From CAZOZP01 sp964584325 (GTDB lineage: Bacteria; Bacteroidota; Ignavibacteria; Ignavibacteriales; Melioribacteraceae), in assembly GCA_964584325.1 (NCBI GenBank), contig CAZOZP010000049.1, forward strand, positions 1-28,675: a stretch of 28,675 bases of DNA. The letters run 5' to 3'. Each line of letters starts with the position of its first letter. Positions within the stretch are counted from its first letter, which is position 1. This document shows, in pieces, positions 1 through 7,850 of this stretch. The notes under the pieces were generated by a model. It ran no database searches, was not told the DNA's origin, and saw nothing but the letters and a program-made list of their open reading frames with translations. A program made the translations under genes and the position numbers.

Positions 1-56
1 TCACGCTTCACGCTTCACGCTTCACGCTTCACGCTTCACGCTTCACGCTTCACGCT
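1..56. repeat. Heptamer tandem repeat, 8 copies of TCACGCT
   Basis: Eight perfect head-to-tail copies of TCACGCT start at the window edge, so the array may extend further left. The last two bases form part of the TAG stop codon (55-57) of the minus-strand helicase gene. There are no spacers, so it is not a CRISPR array. A single related AGCGTGAAG occurs near 1666. Slippage could change copy number at the 3' end of the gene. Confidence 0.95.
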
Positions 57-1599
57 AAATACTGCCGTACTTTTTATCAAGATAACTTGCTCCGGAAGTT
101 TCGTTTTTAGGAGCCTTTTTCTTTTTCTTCTTTTTGGATTTTTCTCTGATTTCAAAAAACGGACAGTTCAATGCATAAATTTTTTTTCTGGCCCTTGTAA
201 TTGCAGTATATACCCAGCGTAAGTAACTTAAGTTATCATGACCTATTGGCGATCGGAAATCAATAACCACATTATTCCATTCCCCGCCCTGCGCTTTATG
301 TCCGGTTATTGCATAAGCCGGTTTAATTCTCAAAGCATTAAAATAAGGATCTGCAAGAAGTCCGCTAATAAACTCCCTGCTGCCTTTCTTCAGGGTCTTA
401 TGTCTGTTTGCAAAATCAACATACAGCGCAGTTTTCATAAGCTGGGATATATCGGAATAGTTTGAATAGAGGAAGTCTTCCAGAAAATAGAACTCACCTT
501 TAATAAAACTGAAATCAATAAATGCTTTTCTGAAGCAAATTTTTATTGTTTCGGCGGTTTCTTTATTTTTCACTTTGAATCTTACCGTTCTTGAAATAGT
601 TTCATCTGATAGTTCACGAATTATTCCGGTTTCTCCGTTATAAATTTCTTTTTCCTCACCATAGTAATTAGAACAAATAATTACTTTATCGCCGGAGCAG
701 ATTGGTTCATTAAAATTCAGTATTGTTTCTCTTACAAGTTCATTAAAAAGCGTAACATTCGCATTCTTGTAAGTAATAATCAAAGGGAAATCCGGGTGAT
801 TCAAGTCAATTCCGTCAAAAATTTCTTTAAGCGATGCTTCGTCTGTTTCAATAAAATCATCTGCTTTTACAAGTTTATCAAATTTAATGTCATCCGAAAT
901 AACTTCTCTTATTTTCAAAGAATTTTCCATAATTGTACCGGTTACGCTTTGTCTGAAATTTTCGGTAAGTTCAAATTCTTCAACGTTAATTCCGTAATTG
1001 ATTTTAAAGAATTCCGGAGAAAGTGCGCAGGAAAAATCTGATCCTACCGGCGGGAGCTGTGCTTCATCGCCGGCAAAAATAATTTTTGTTGAAAGCCTTG
1101 AATTATGCACGCCCGTAAACTCAAGCAAATCGCACAAAAGTTTTCCTGAACCGAATTTATATACACCGCCGGAACTCTCATCATCGGAAATCATTGAAGA
1201 TTCATCTATAATGAATACAGTATTTTTCTTTCCCTGAAATTTTCTCAGATTGAATTTAATTGAATAAATACCGCTGTCTTCTTCATCAACAGCATCCGGA
1301 CGGTAGCTGTATATCATTTTATGAATTGTTACGGCATCTTCGCCTGTTTTTTCTCTAAGAATTTTTGAAGCTCTCCCCGTCGGAGCCGAAAGATAATAAT
1401 CAACACCCGAAGATTTCAGCCGGTCTATTATTCCTGAGATAAGAGTAGTCTTACCTGTTCCTGCTTTGCCCTTTAGTATGCAGATTCTGTCGTCGCTTTC
1501 CTTAATAAAGGAAGTAATTGAATCGAGTATTTGTTTTTGTTGTTCAGAAAACTCGATATTCCGGAAGCCCGGTAACTCAATTGGAAATACTTTTGCCAT
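55..1599 (-). CDS. SF1B (RecD/Dda-like) DNA helicase
   Basis: ATP-driven 5'-3' DNA helicase of the RecD2/Dda type, acting in replication or repair. Numbered from the upstream GTG (codon at 1606-1608), the motifs are in order: Walker A GKAGTGKT (47-54), motif Ia SAPTGRASKIL (74-84), Walker B IIDESSM (133-139), motif III GDEAQLPPVG (180-189), motif IV ELTENFRQ (213-220), a GHKAQGGEW motif V near 435, and motif VI YTAITRARKKIY (467-478). A run of lysines near 490-498 gives a basic tail. It lacks the long N-terminal region of RecD2, so it is closer to Dda in size. I chose the ATG at 1597-1599: the promoter just upstream would leave only about 7 bases before the GTG, and neither start has a Shine-Dalgarno. 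It is a single gene driven by the 1621-1658 promoter. The helicase call is firm; the exact biological role is unknown. Confidence 0.93.
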   Translation of the reverse strand: MAKVFPIELPGFRNIEFSEQQKQILDSITSFIKESDDRICILKGKAGTGKTTLISGIIDRLKSSGVDYYLSAPTGRASKILREKTGEDAVTIHKMIYSYRPDAVDEEDSGIYSIKFNLRKFQGKKNTVFIIDESSMISDDESSGGVYKFGSGKLLCDLLEFTGVHNSRLSTKIIFAGDEAQLPPVGSDFSCALSPEFFKINYGINVEEFELTENFRQSVTGTIMENSLKIREVISDDIKFDKLVKADDFIETDEASLKEIFDGIDLNHPDFPLIITYKNANVTLFNELVRETILNFNEPICSGDKVIICSNYYGEEKEIYNGETGIIRELSDETISRTVRFKVKNKETAETIKICFRKAFIDFSFIKGEFYFLEDFLYSNYSDISQLMKTALYVDFANRHKTLKKGSREFISGLLADPYFNALRIKPAYAITGHKAQGGEWNNVVIDFRSPIGHDNLSYLRWVYTAITRARKKIYALNCPFFEIREKSKKKKKKKAPKNETSGASYLDKKYGSI

Positions 1600-1620
1600 G
1601 TTGCACACTCTGTTATTTGT

Positions 1621-1658
1621 TTATTATATCAGAGTGTAAATGCTTTTGATTTTCCGGA
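1621..1658 (-). promoter_or_regulatory. Shared-motif promoter A (helicase)
   Basis: Reading the minus strand: TCCGGAAAA, 15 bases, then CTCTGATATAATAA. This is one of five copies with an identical 15-base spacer, each just upstream of a minus-strand start codon. TATAAT could be a -10 box; the CCGGAAAA block would then centre near -37. The helicase ATG is about 24 bases downstream, giving a very short leader. Confidence 0.8.
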
Positions 1659-1742
1659 ATAAGAAGCGTGAAGAAATCTCTTTGTTTACTCTTTTATTTT
1701 TAAATATTAAGAGGTTAAGCAAAACACCATAATTTCTAATTG

Positions 1743-1762
1743 CCACGAGCTTTAGCTCGTGG
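1743..1762. repeat. Left palindrome of IS200/RAYT unit
   Basis: Nine-base stem with a TT centre, CCACGAGCT-TT-AGCTCGTGG. It is the exact reverse complement of the palindrome at 2451-2470. Such subterminal hairpins are the single-stranded recognition structures of Y1 transposases. Confidence 0.9.
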
Positions 1763-1813
1763 ACCAAATGGAACTAATGACCTCCCGGACTTTAGTCCAA
1801 ATTAGATATATTT

Positions 1814-1875
1814 AACCCAAATTATTCTTTGTTAATTATATGACCACCGAATTTGATTGCTCTAACGAATAATTT
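1814..1875. repeat. 62-base palindromic repeat, copy 1
   Basis: The arms AACCCAAATTATTCTTT (1814-1830) and TCTAACGAATAATTT (1861-1875) are identical to those of the copy at 19992-20053. The total length is also identical (62), but the middle is unrelated. The outermost GGGTT of the right arm is missing here. It lies inside the IS200/RAYT unit, between an inner hairpin and the 3' end of the transposase gene. Confidence 0.85.
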
Positions 1876-1925
1876 AATTTTAAGATATTTACTAATACTC
1901 TGAAACCCAAGTTCCGAACTTTATC

Positions 1926-2336
1926 CTATTTTTTAATAAACAATGAATATTCTTCAGCAAAACTTTTTTTCTTGTGATGGTCTTCCTGGTTCTTAATATA
2001 ATCCCTTACCTTTTGGGCAATAGATTCACTAACAGATAAAGCAATATATTCATCCTGCCATTCGAATTTTGTTTTACTTAAGGCATTCTTGTTCCACCAA
2101 CACGAAGACTCTCCTTTAATATTTCCAACTACTTTGCTGATTGTCTGATCTCGGCTTAATGAAATAAGAAAATGAATGTGGTCTGAAACACAGTTTACGG
2201 TATCAATAAATATTTTTTTTTCAAGTGAATTTTCTTTAATATGCTTTAACAAGAAAAACCTATTTTCAGGTGCGATCAGTTTCTCTCTTCTTTTTGTTGA
2301 CCAAATAATATGAACTAGTATTTTAGTAAACGGCAT
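1926..2336 (-). CDS. tnpA: IS200/IS605-family Y1 (HUH) transposase TnpA
   Basis: Single-strand DNA transposase using one catalytic tyrosine. In this 136-residue frame the HUH pair is H53-I-H55 (context VSDHIHFLISL) and the tyrosine is Y113 (VRDYIKNQ), both at the usual places for the roughly 140-150 aa family. The N-terminal FTKILVHIIWSTKRRE stretch is typical of the family. The frame stays open 6 codons further to a TTG, but the ATG at 2334-2336 is preceded by a strong AGGGGG ribosome site about 6 bases upstream, so I start there. The gene looks intact. No tnpB/IscB/Cas12-like partner is present. A RAYT (domesticated REP-associated transposase) is an alternative, given the palindromes on both sides. 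Confidence 0.9.
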   Translation of the reverse strand: MPFTKILVHIIWSTKRREKLIAPENRFFLLKHIKENSLEKKIFIDTVNCVSDHIHFLISLSRDQTISKVVGNIKGESSCWWNKNALSKTKFEWQDEYIALSVSESIAQKVRDYIKNQEDHHKKKSFAEEYSLFIKK

Positions 2337-2450
2337 TACTTTCCCCCTTCCCAATTTTCTAAAACAATTACAGATATATTATAAATATAAATAAAACAAC
2401 AAACACATGATAGTTTGGGCTAAAGCCCGAATCTTTTAATTAACTCTGAT

Positions 2451-2470
2451 CCACGAGCTAAAGCTCGTGG
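2451..2470. repeat. Right palindrome of IS200/RAYT unit
   Basis: CCACGAGCT-AA-AGCTCGTGG, exact reverse complement of the 1743-1762 palindrome. The outward flank CAATTA also matches the inverted left flank. Confidence 0.9.
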
Positions 2471-2476
2471 CAATTA

Positions 2477-2772
2477 AATTTTTTATTTATGTAGTGACAG
2501 AAAAGGATGGCTTCACTTCAGCAATATTAAGCTAAAGCTCGTGGCAGTTATTATTTTTATTTTCAGCCTCTTTATCCGTGGGATAATTAAGGAAAGAAAC
2601 ATCCGACACTAACGGTTTTAACCGTTTTATTTTTTCATTCTTCCATCAATATATACCGGAGGGAGACTATTCCTCCCTCCGTATTATTTTTTAAGTTTTT
2701 TCCCTTCAGTTTCCTGAAGTCAACCAGGATGTCAAGGAGCAGAGAAGGTTCTGTTAACTATTATTCAATAAC
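2477..2772. other. Intergenic region with a partial palindrome copy and three hairpins
   Basis: No gene seen. A third, half-length copy of the IS200 palindrome is at 2531-2550 (GCTAAAGCTCGTGGCAGTTA, 19/20 to 2457-2476). Three further hairpins follow. AACGGTT-TT-AACCGTT is at 2611-2626. CGGAGGGAG-7-CTCCCTCCG is at 2657-2681, with T-rich sequence after it on the plus strand. CTTCAG-4-CTGAAG is at 2704-2719 and reads as a GAAA tetraloop on the minus strand. The last two lie just past the final gene of the long operon and may end or protect its transcript. No CRISPR-type direct repeats are visible. Confidence 0.6.
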
Positions 2773-3720
2773 TTAAAATACTTCCATCTTGTATTTACCT
2801 AATCCAAACACTGTATTCTTCCCTATGTGAAGGTGTTCACAGGCAATTAAATAACCAAGATAGTTATTGAACTCACCGGTAAAGATTATATTTCCCAAAA
2901 ATCCGCCCATTTCAATTTTTCTTTCCTGGCGGTTGGAGTATCTCTCCCAATCGTGAAAATCTAACATATTTTCAACCGTTTTTACTGTTTCAAAGTCTTT
3001 CGGTTCATCATAATTGTCATCTTTATTCGGTAACCCGAAAAGAGTTTCCAATATCTTGTATCTTCTGAAAGCTGATCTTAACAATAATTCGTAATTCACT
3101 TTAGCTTTGTTTGAAAGTATGACTGAATCGGCCTGTATTCTTGCCGGAGTCTTAAAAGAGATTTTGATAGTCTTTGTGTTTGAATAGTTTTCAATATCGG
3201 AATTTATTTCTATTGGAGCATACTGCCCTTTCAAAATATTGTCTTTTGAATCAAATATTTTAGCAGATTCATTACTTCCATCAATATTATAAACACTCAG
3301 CACCTCAAAAGGAACACGTGATGCACCTATTCCGGATTTCCCCATTTGCTGAAATGCATAAAGAACAAAAGGAAAATATTCGGAATACTCACCGAATAAA
3401 GTAATTCCGATTTCCAATTCCGCACCTGTTTCAAAAGTTCTGTTCCAAGTAAGAGGCGGATGAATTATCATCGGGTGGGGCAGTTTTTTTATTCCTCTGA
3501 GTATAGATAATTTGTTTGCAGGTAATTCAGTTTCAAATATTCCGAAATAGCTGCATTGATTCTTAAGTATGCAATTATCGCAAGTTTTCTGCTTGGTAAT
3601 ACATACGGCATTTCTAAAAGCCCATCCAAATGCACCACGGAACATAGAACCTTTATATTCAGGCAGTTGAGCATTCCGCATCAATTGTATTTTAATAATA
3701 TACTTGTAAATTTGTAACAT
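2773..3720 (-). CDS. cas6: Cas6-type pre-crRNA processing endoribonuclease (RAMP)
   Basis: Likely the metal-independent RNase that cuts CRISPR precursor RNA in the repeat. The 315-residue length and architecture fit the pfam10040-type Cas6 group. The N-terminal RAMP fold contains LPEYKGSMFRGAFGWAFR (about 19-36). A cysteine cluster follows (C40, then CDNCILKNQC, then SYFGIFE), as is common in this subgroup. The C-terminal RAMP half ends with EHLHIGKNTVFGLGKYKMEV (295-314), the glycine-rich loop that is the Cas6 hallmark. A catalytic histidine cannot be assigned by eye. It is the last gene of the 14-gene operon, its ATG overlapping the radical SAM stop by one base. Oddly there is no CRISPR array nearby, so its substrate would have to be made elsewhere in the genome. 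The RAMP/Cas6 family call is good; cleavage activity is inferred. Confidence 0.82.
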   Translation of the reverse strand: MLQIYKYIIKIQLMRNAQLPEYKGSMFRGAFGWAFRNAVCITKQKTCDNCILKNQCSYFGIFETELPANKLSILRGIKKLPHPMIIHPPLTWNRTFETGAELEIGITLFGEYSEYFPFVLYAFQQMGKSGIGASRVPFEVLSVYNIDGSNESAKIFDSKDNILKGQYAPIEINSDIENYSNTKTIKISFKTPARIQADSVILSNKAKVNYELLLRSAFRRYKILETLFGLPNKDDNYDEPKDFETVKTVENMLDFHDWERYSNRQERKIEMGGFLGNIIFTGEFNNYLGYLIACEHLHIGKNTVFGLGKYKMEVF

Positions 3721-4349
3721 TAGTTCCCCAATACTATGTCATTTTTGCACAGATAATCGGTAATCGATTCTATCTCATTAAATTCTGTCGGGATTCCGTA
3801 AAAAAATAGTTTTCCGTTGTCTTCAATAACTTCCAATCCTGCACTTATACTCTTATGAAACAATTCTATATCAGATTTATTATATTTAAGATCGGGCGAA
3901 AAAAAACGCTGATTAGATGAACCGCGCCATAGAAATGAACCCGTTAAATCTTCCTTAAATCTACCCAAACACACTAAACTAAACTTAGACAAACATTCAT
4001 TTTGTTCAATACTTAATTCATTATTTTCAAAGCCGGTAAATAACATCTTATCCAATTTAGGAGGAAGTAAATCTATGAAACCGGATAAGGCTTTGTATTG
4101 TAATAGAGGCTCTCCGCCGGTAAATGTTATCCCGTTTATTTCTTCGAACAAATTCTCTATTCGCGCAAACAGCTCATTTATATGGATGTCTTTACCTGAA
4201 TCCGAATTCCACAGTCTTTGTTCAATACAGCCCGGACATCTATGATTACATCCGGATACCCATATTGCTAATCTCTTACCAGGGCCCAAGGTGTTTTGTG
4301 CAATCCCGGCATGATATACTTTAAGAAAATCATCTTTATATTCTATCAT
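3720..4349 (-). CDS. NrdG-like radical SAM / 4Fe-4S protein
   Basis: A 209-residue radical SAM protein of the small activase (NrdG) type. WVSGCNHRCPGC gives the CX3CX2C cluster (C34, C38, C41) that holds the [4Fe-4S] used to cleave SAM. GITFTGGEPLLQ (73-84) is the GGEP-type SAM-binding motif. The region upstream of the cysteines (HAGIAQNTLGPGKRLAIW) also matches NrdG-like proteins. NrdG makes a glycyl radical on anaerobic ribonucleotide reductase, but no NrdD or other glycyl-radical enzyme is in this operon, so its target is probably different. It overlaps the coiled-coil gene by 14 bases and Cas6 by 1. Similar small 4Fe-4S proteins are, as I recall, found beside Ycf46-type AAA+ ATPases, as here. 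Fold confident; substrate unknown. Confidence 0.85.
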   Translation of the reverse strand: MIEYKDDFLKVYHAGIAQNTLGPGKRLAIWVSGCNHRCPGCIEQRLWNSDSGKDIHINELFARIENLFEEINGITFTGGEPLLQYKALSGFIDLLPPKLDKMLFTGFENNELSIEQNECLSKFSLVCLGRFKEDLTGSFLWRGSSNQRFFSPDLKYNKSDIELFHKSISAGLEVIEDNGKLFFYGIPTEFNEIESITDYLCKNDIVLGN

Positions 4350-5148
4350 GATCAGTATTAATAGATGTATTATCCGGAATAATTATACGTCCGGTTTTTT
4401 GAATCTTAATTGAATCTACAGCTATACCGGCAGAATTCAGTTGATGATTAAATACATCCAAAGTTCCGCTGCAATCTCCTTTACTCTCATCAATATTAAT
4501 AATTATTTTCTTAAGAGTTCCTTCTTCAGAAACTGAAAATGTGAACGGAACACCATTAATGGCTTTTCCTTCACCGCCATCAGTAAAAGATGATATGGTT
4601 TTTTTTACAAAGTCTTTCTCTGCTGATTCTTTATTTAAGTTTTGCCTTAATTCTTCAACATTATCAAGAAATATTTTTATTTGTTCTCTGATACTATCAT
4701 CAGCATATACAGAATTTTTAAAATGTTCTCTGAAATATTCTACTCTTTGTTTAATTCCGTCATTCATAATTTCCTTTTCTTTAAGTACTGACGAAATCTG
4801 ATCATTAAGATATTCAGCTTCCAATAATTCTTCTGATTTTTCTTCAATAATTTTAGGCTTATTCCTAAGGTCTGCCTCAAGTTTATCCATTCTTTCAAGA
4901 TAAGATTGAATTCCGTTAACCTTATTCCTGATAAACTGCATTCTGTCGTTCAGTGATTCCGCTTCTTTTAGCCATTTTTTTACCCTTTGAAGCTTATCCT
5001 CTTGGACTAACTTATAATTTTTTACTTTTTCACGAAGGGTATTAAGTATTTTTCTATTATCTTTTTGTTCCTGAAGCCTTCTTTGATTTTCAATTTCTTG
5101 TCTTTTAGTATCTCGAATCCGGTAACGCACATCCTTAGGTCCAGACAT
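4336..5148 (-). CDS. MSGPK-start coiled-coil protein, function unknown
   Basis: 270 residues. The start MSGPKDVRYRIRD is a recognisable N-terminal signature of a poorly described bacterial family, followed by a long, charged helical coiled coil (about 12-175) and a small C-terminal alpha/beta domain (about 185-260, GVPFTFSVSEEGTLKKIIINID then KGDCSGTLDVFNHQL). The C-terminal part has a faint likeness to DUF2997, a small protein often near Ycf46 ATPases; I do not press this. There is no signal peptide or membrane segment. A 10-base gap follows the TPR gene, and the start has AAGGAG about 8 bases upstream. The arrangement suggests a structural or adaptor partner for the AAA+ and TPR proteins. 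No enzymatic motif is visible. Confidence 0.7.
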   Translation of the reverse strand: MSGPKDVRYRIRDTKRQEIENQRRLQEQKDNRKILNTLREKVKNYKLVQEDKLQRVKKWLKEAESLNDRMQFIRNKVNGIQSYLERMDKLEADLRNKPKIIEEKSEELLEAEYLNDQISSVLKEKEIMNDGIKQRVEYFREHFKNSVYADDSIREQIKIFLDNVEELRQNLNKESAEKDFVKKTISSFTDGGEGKAINGVPFTFSVSEEGTLKKIIINIDESKGDCSGTLDVFNHQLNSAGIAVDSIKIQKTGRIIIPDNTSINTDHDRI

Positions 5149-5158
5149 TTTTATCTCC

Positions 5159-6937
5159 TTACATTAAATGATATTTATCCAGAATACCGGAAACTATCTT
5201 GTCTAAAGTTTTTTTATTCATAGGCTTATTCAGTTTCAAAAACTCTTTATAGAAATATTCTAGTTCTGTATTTGTATTTATCCCCGGAAATAAGTCGAGA
5301 AATTTAAAATTTTCCTTATTTAAATACGTCTCTATGAAATTCAAAAAATTCGTAAATATTTCCGGTTCAGCATTTAAAGGATTTTTTTTATCTGAGTATT
5401 TTAAGCTGTACAACCAGACATAAATTGCTTCAACATAGTACCTGTCCTCTGTAAAGAAATTGATACTTTCATACAAAAACGAATTTCCCGATAATATTTG
5501 GCCATGTTTATATTCAGAAAGAGCTTTATAACAAAAAGCCCATCCTAGAGCAAATTTGTCGTAAGTTCGATAATTACCCGGATCCGCAAATTCTTTAAAT
5601 TTAGAATTAAACAGTTCGTTATCATTAGTATAATAATAGAATAAAAGATAATAGAATGAAGAATATGACTTATATTTACTTGAAAGCAAATCGTAATCCT
5701 TGATTCCCTGGTCTAAATAGGATAAAGCTTCATCGTATCTCCGCAGAAACATACATACTTTCGCAAGTGAATTATATGTCCTGTTCATTTCGGATAATGG
5801 AATCTTCATTGCAATTTGTTCCAATAAACTTTGGCTATAGTACTCAAATGCATTTTCGAAATCACCTTTTCTAAACTTTATATAACCCATTAAACCCAAT
5901 GTATCATATTTTTTTGCCGGCATATACTTCGATCTGATTTCAAATGCTTTTTCAGCAAGTGTCTCTGCAAACTCCAGATACATGGTATCTGAAAAGCAAT
6001 TTGCTGAAGTATTCAATATGTCAGCTTTGAATATCTCATCTCCTGCATTGTTATAAGCCTTGTATAAATCGTCTAAAGCTTTAACGAACTCTCCGTTATG
6101 GTACTCTCTTCTTCCTTTCAGATAATAGTAATAACCAGAATTTTCTTCAATATCTTTTTCAGAATAATTTTCAAGTAATAACTTAAATTCTGCATCCACT
6201 TCTTTAAACATTCTATTATCTTCAAGATATTTAATAAAATCAAGCTTTACAGACAAAATATAACTTTTATCGTAAGAATAAGTTTTAGTTATAACATCAT
6301 ATCTTGCTTTAATAGAATCATGTGATTCAGAATCTAAATGATAAAAAAGTTTCAGTTCTTCCCGATCAAACTCTTTTTTTTCTGCAGACGAAAGCGTGTA
6401 TTTTTTAATTAGTTCCCGAGTTTGTTCAGCTTGCTTGTAGTCCCGGTTCTCGATCTGATAGGAAAGTTTAAGTATAAGAGAATTAGATTTAACATCTGTT
6501 CCTGAATCTGTTTTTTTCTTTAACAGTTTTACCAAATCTTCTTTTACTCCAAGAATATCAAGAAATGCAGTGATATTTCTTGTAAGTTCAAACTCAGGAT
6601 ATTTATATTTAACCGATTCTTCATCCAGAAGATACAATATCGCAGATTTAATAATAAGTAAAGCTAAACTTCCGGATTCAAAAGCAGCTCCGGCGGCCAT
6701 TAGTTTTTCCAAATCATTTGATATTATTTTAAGAGATATATTCAAAAGAGAGTATTCAGGAACAAGTTTACCGAATTCTTTTTTAAATAAACCGTTTACT
6801 TCACCATAGAGTTCTTTTGAATTAATTAGTTTTTTTAATTCTTCAGCCTCAGTAAATCTCACCGCGTTAACATTTACATCTACTGCTATTTCAACAAACT
6901 TACCGTTCGCCAATTCTGCATTTATTTTTCCTTTCAT
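5159..6937 (-). CDS. TPR-repeat protein
   Basis: 592-residue cytoplasmic helical-repeat protein. Clear TPR-like units run from about 268 to 440 (for example YYLKGRREYHNGEFVKALDDL, then YIKFRKGDFENAFEYYSQ and RRYDEALSYLDQGI). The first 60 residues look like a small beta-rich domain (INAELANGKFVEIAVDV). The frame extends ten codons upstream, but ATG 6935-6937 has a perfect AAGGAGG about 6 bases upstream and sits one base after the DUF3800 stop, so I start there. TPR proteins are scaffolds or sensors. Here it lies between a putative nuclease (DUF3800) and a coiled-coil protein in the same operon, so a bridging role is likely but inferred. Confidence 0.8.
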   Translation of the reverse strand: MKGKINAELANGKFVEIAVDVNVNAVRFTEAEELKKLINSKELYGEVNGLFKKEFGKLVPEYSLLNISLKIISNDLEKLMAAGAAFESGSLALLIIKSAILYLLDEESVKYKYPEFELTRNITAFLDILGVKEDLVKLLKKKTDSGTDVKSNSLILKLSYQIENRDYKQAEQTRELIKKYTLSSAEKKEFDREELKLFYHLDSESHDSIKARYDVITKTYSYDKSYILSVKLDFIKYLEDNRMFKEVDAEFKLLLENYSEKDIEENSGYYYYLKGRREYHNGEFVKALDDLYKAYNNAGDEIFKADILNTSANCFSDTMYLEFAETLAEKAFEIRSKYMPAKKYDTLGLMGYIKFRKGDFENAFEYYSQSLLEQIAMKIPLSEMNRTYNSLAKVCMFLRRYDEALSYLDQGIKDYDLLSSKYKSYSSFYYLLFYYYTNDNELFNSKFKEFADPGNYRTYDKFALGWAFCYKALSEYKHGQILSGNSFLYESINFFTEDRYYVEAIYVWLYSLKYSDKKNPLNAEPEIFTNFLNFIETYLNKENFKFLDLFPGINTNTELEYFYKEFLKLNKPMNKKTLDKIVSGILDKYHLM

Positions 6938-6938
6938 A

Positions 6939-7850
6939 CTAAACCTCCTTAACAACAGTATTTTCAATAATCTTTACATAAGAGGCACCGGAAGGTTTGG
7001 AACGCGACTTATTAATTCTCCAGAAAAAATTACAAATAAAATCAACGGTTTCAATTCCTGCAATATTAACCGATTTGTCGTTTTTTCCAAGATATTCGAT
7101 ATTAATTTTACAATCATCATTAATCCCGAAATCTTTACTGAATTTGTATAAGTTATCTTCAACTTTGCCTCTAAAAAGTTCTCTGAGCTTAACATTTTCA
7201 TCTATATAAATCGCCATCTCGGAAAAATCCCAATCCTTTAATATTTTTTCTAATTTTTCTCCATCAGCTTTTTCAAGCATAGCTTTGAAATCTTTTACAT
7301 CCTGTGAATACATCTTATTAAACTTTCTACTCAAAATTTGAGATTTTCTAAGCTCAGTCTTATCACTTTTTATTTCATAATTATACATTAAATTTCTAAG
7401 TTCATAAGGATATGCTTCCTTTTTTCTTATATTTCTTATAATATTCTCTGCATAAGTATTATGAAATTTTGGATCAAAATAAATCTTTCTATCATTATCA
7501 GCAATTACAATTGAACTAATCAAATCCGAAGCTATATCAATATAAATCTTATCCAGAGTTTTTACAGATTGCTCCATTATTATCGTAAATTCAGGTATCA
7601 GCCTTACAAAAGCCTTAAATAACTTCTGCTCATACATTGAGGCAAATGTATTGACCAATTCTTCATAAAGAGTACCTTTAATATCTGTAGAGTGTAGATT
7701 AGACATTGCATTTTTAGCTTTAAACGCATCCAATTCAGATTTTATTTTATAAAGCTCCTTTTCGGAATTAACTATAATTCCCGCGATAATTCTTGTTTCT
7801 TTATTACCGGTTTCCTGCCAGTTGCCTGATTCATCAAAATAATAAAACAT
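6939..7850 (-). CDS. DUF3800 RNase H-fold protein, putative nuclease
   Basis: 303 residues. The DUF3800 signature opens the protein: YYFDESGNW (D6, E7), then the hydrophobic strand RIIAGIIVNSEKEL. A late IAGIETVDFICNFFW (D270) matches the usual end motif, where an Asp completes an RNase H-like acidic site. An LHSTDIKG segment (about 52) fits the conserved second block. The central part (about 100-215) is a long lysine-rich helical insert not typical of short DUF3800 proteins. DUF3800 proteins are frequent in mobile and defence contexts and are thought to be nucleases, but few have been tested. The gene shares the A of TAATG with the upstream ATPase stop, with AAAGGAGG before the start. Family call good; nuclease activity inferred. 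Confidence 0.75.
   Translation of the reverse strand: MFYYFDESGNWQETGNKETRIIAGIIVNSEKELYKIKSELDAFKAKNAMSNLHSTDIKGTLYEELVNTFASMYEQKLFKAFVRLIPEFTIIMEQSVKTLDKIYIDIASDLISSIVIADNDRKIYFDPKFHNTYAENIIRNIRKKEAYPYELRNLMYNYEIKSDKTELRKSQILSRKFNKMYSQDVKDFKAMLEKADGEKLEKILKDWDFSEMAIYIDENVKLRELFRGKVEDNLYKFSKDFGINDDCKINIEYLGKNDKSVNIAGIETVDFICNFFWRINKSRSKPSGASYVKIIENTVVKEV

Larger units (their letters stand above)
1737..2476. mobile_element. IS200/IS605-type element (or RAYT with its REP pair)
   Basis: A 740-base unit with one Y1 transposase gene between exact inverted palindromes: CCACGAGCTTTAGCTCGTGG at 1743-1762 and its reverse complement at 2451-2470. The match extends outward through TAATTG and inward by about one base. 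Inside lie two further hairpins with the same CTTTAG core but different stems (GGACTTTAGTCC 1787-1798; the reverse complement of GGGCTTTAGCCC, 2417-2428). The size fits IS200. Paired palindromes with a single-copy Y1 gene also fit a RAYT with flanking REP sequences. True cleavage ends cannot be read from one copy. Confidence 0.75.

Noticed and set aside
1..56. CRISPR array
   Set aside because: Copies of 7 bases abut with no spacers; it is a simple tandem repeat.
2657..2681. Strong terminator for the CRISPR-like operon
   Set aside because: The T-run follows the stem on the plus strand; on the minus strand (operon direction) no U-run follows, so I list it only as a hairpin.
5159..6967. Extended start of the TPR gene at 6967, overlapping DUF3800 by 29 bases
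   Set aside because: AAGGAGG is placed precisely for ATG 6935-6937, one base after the DUF3800 stop.
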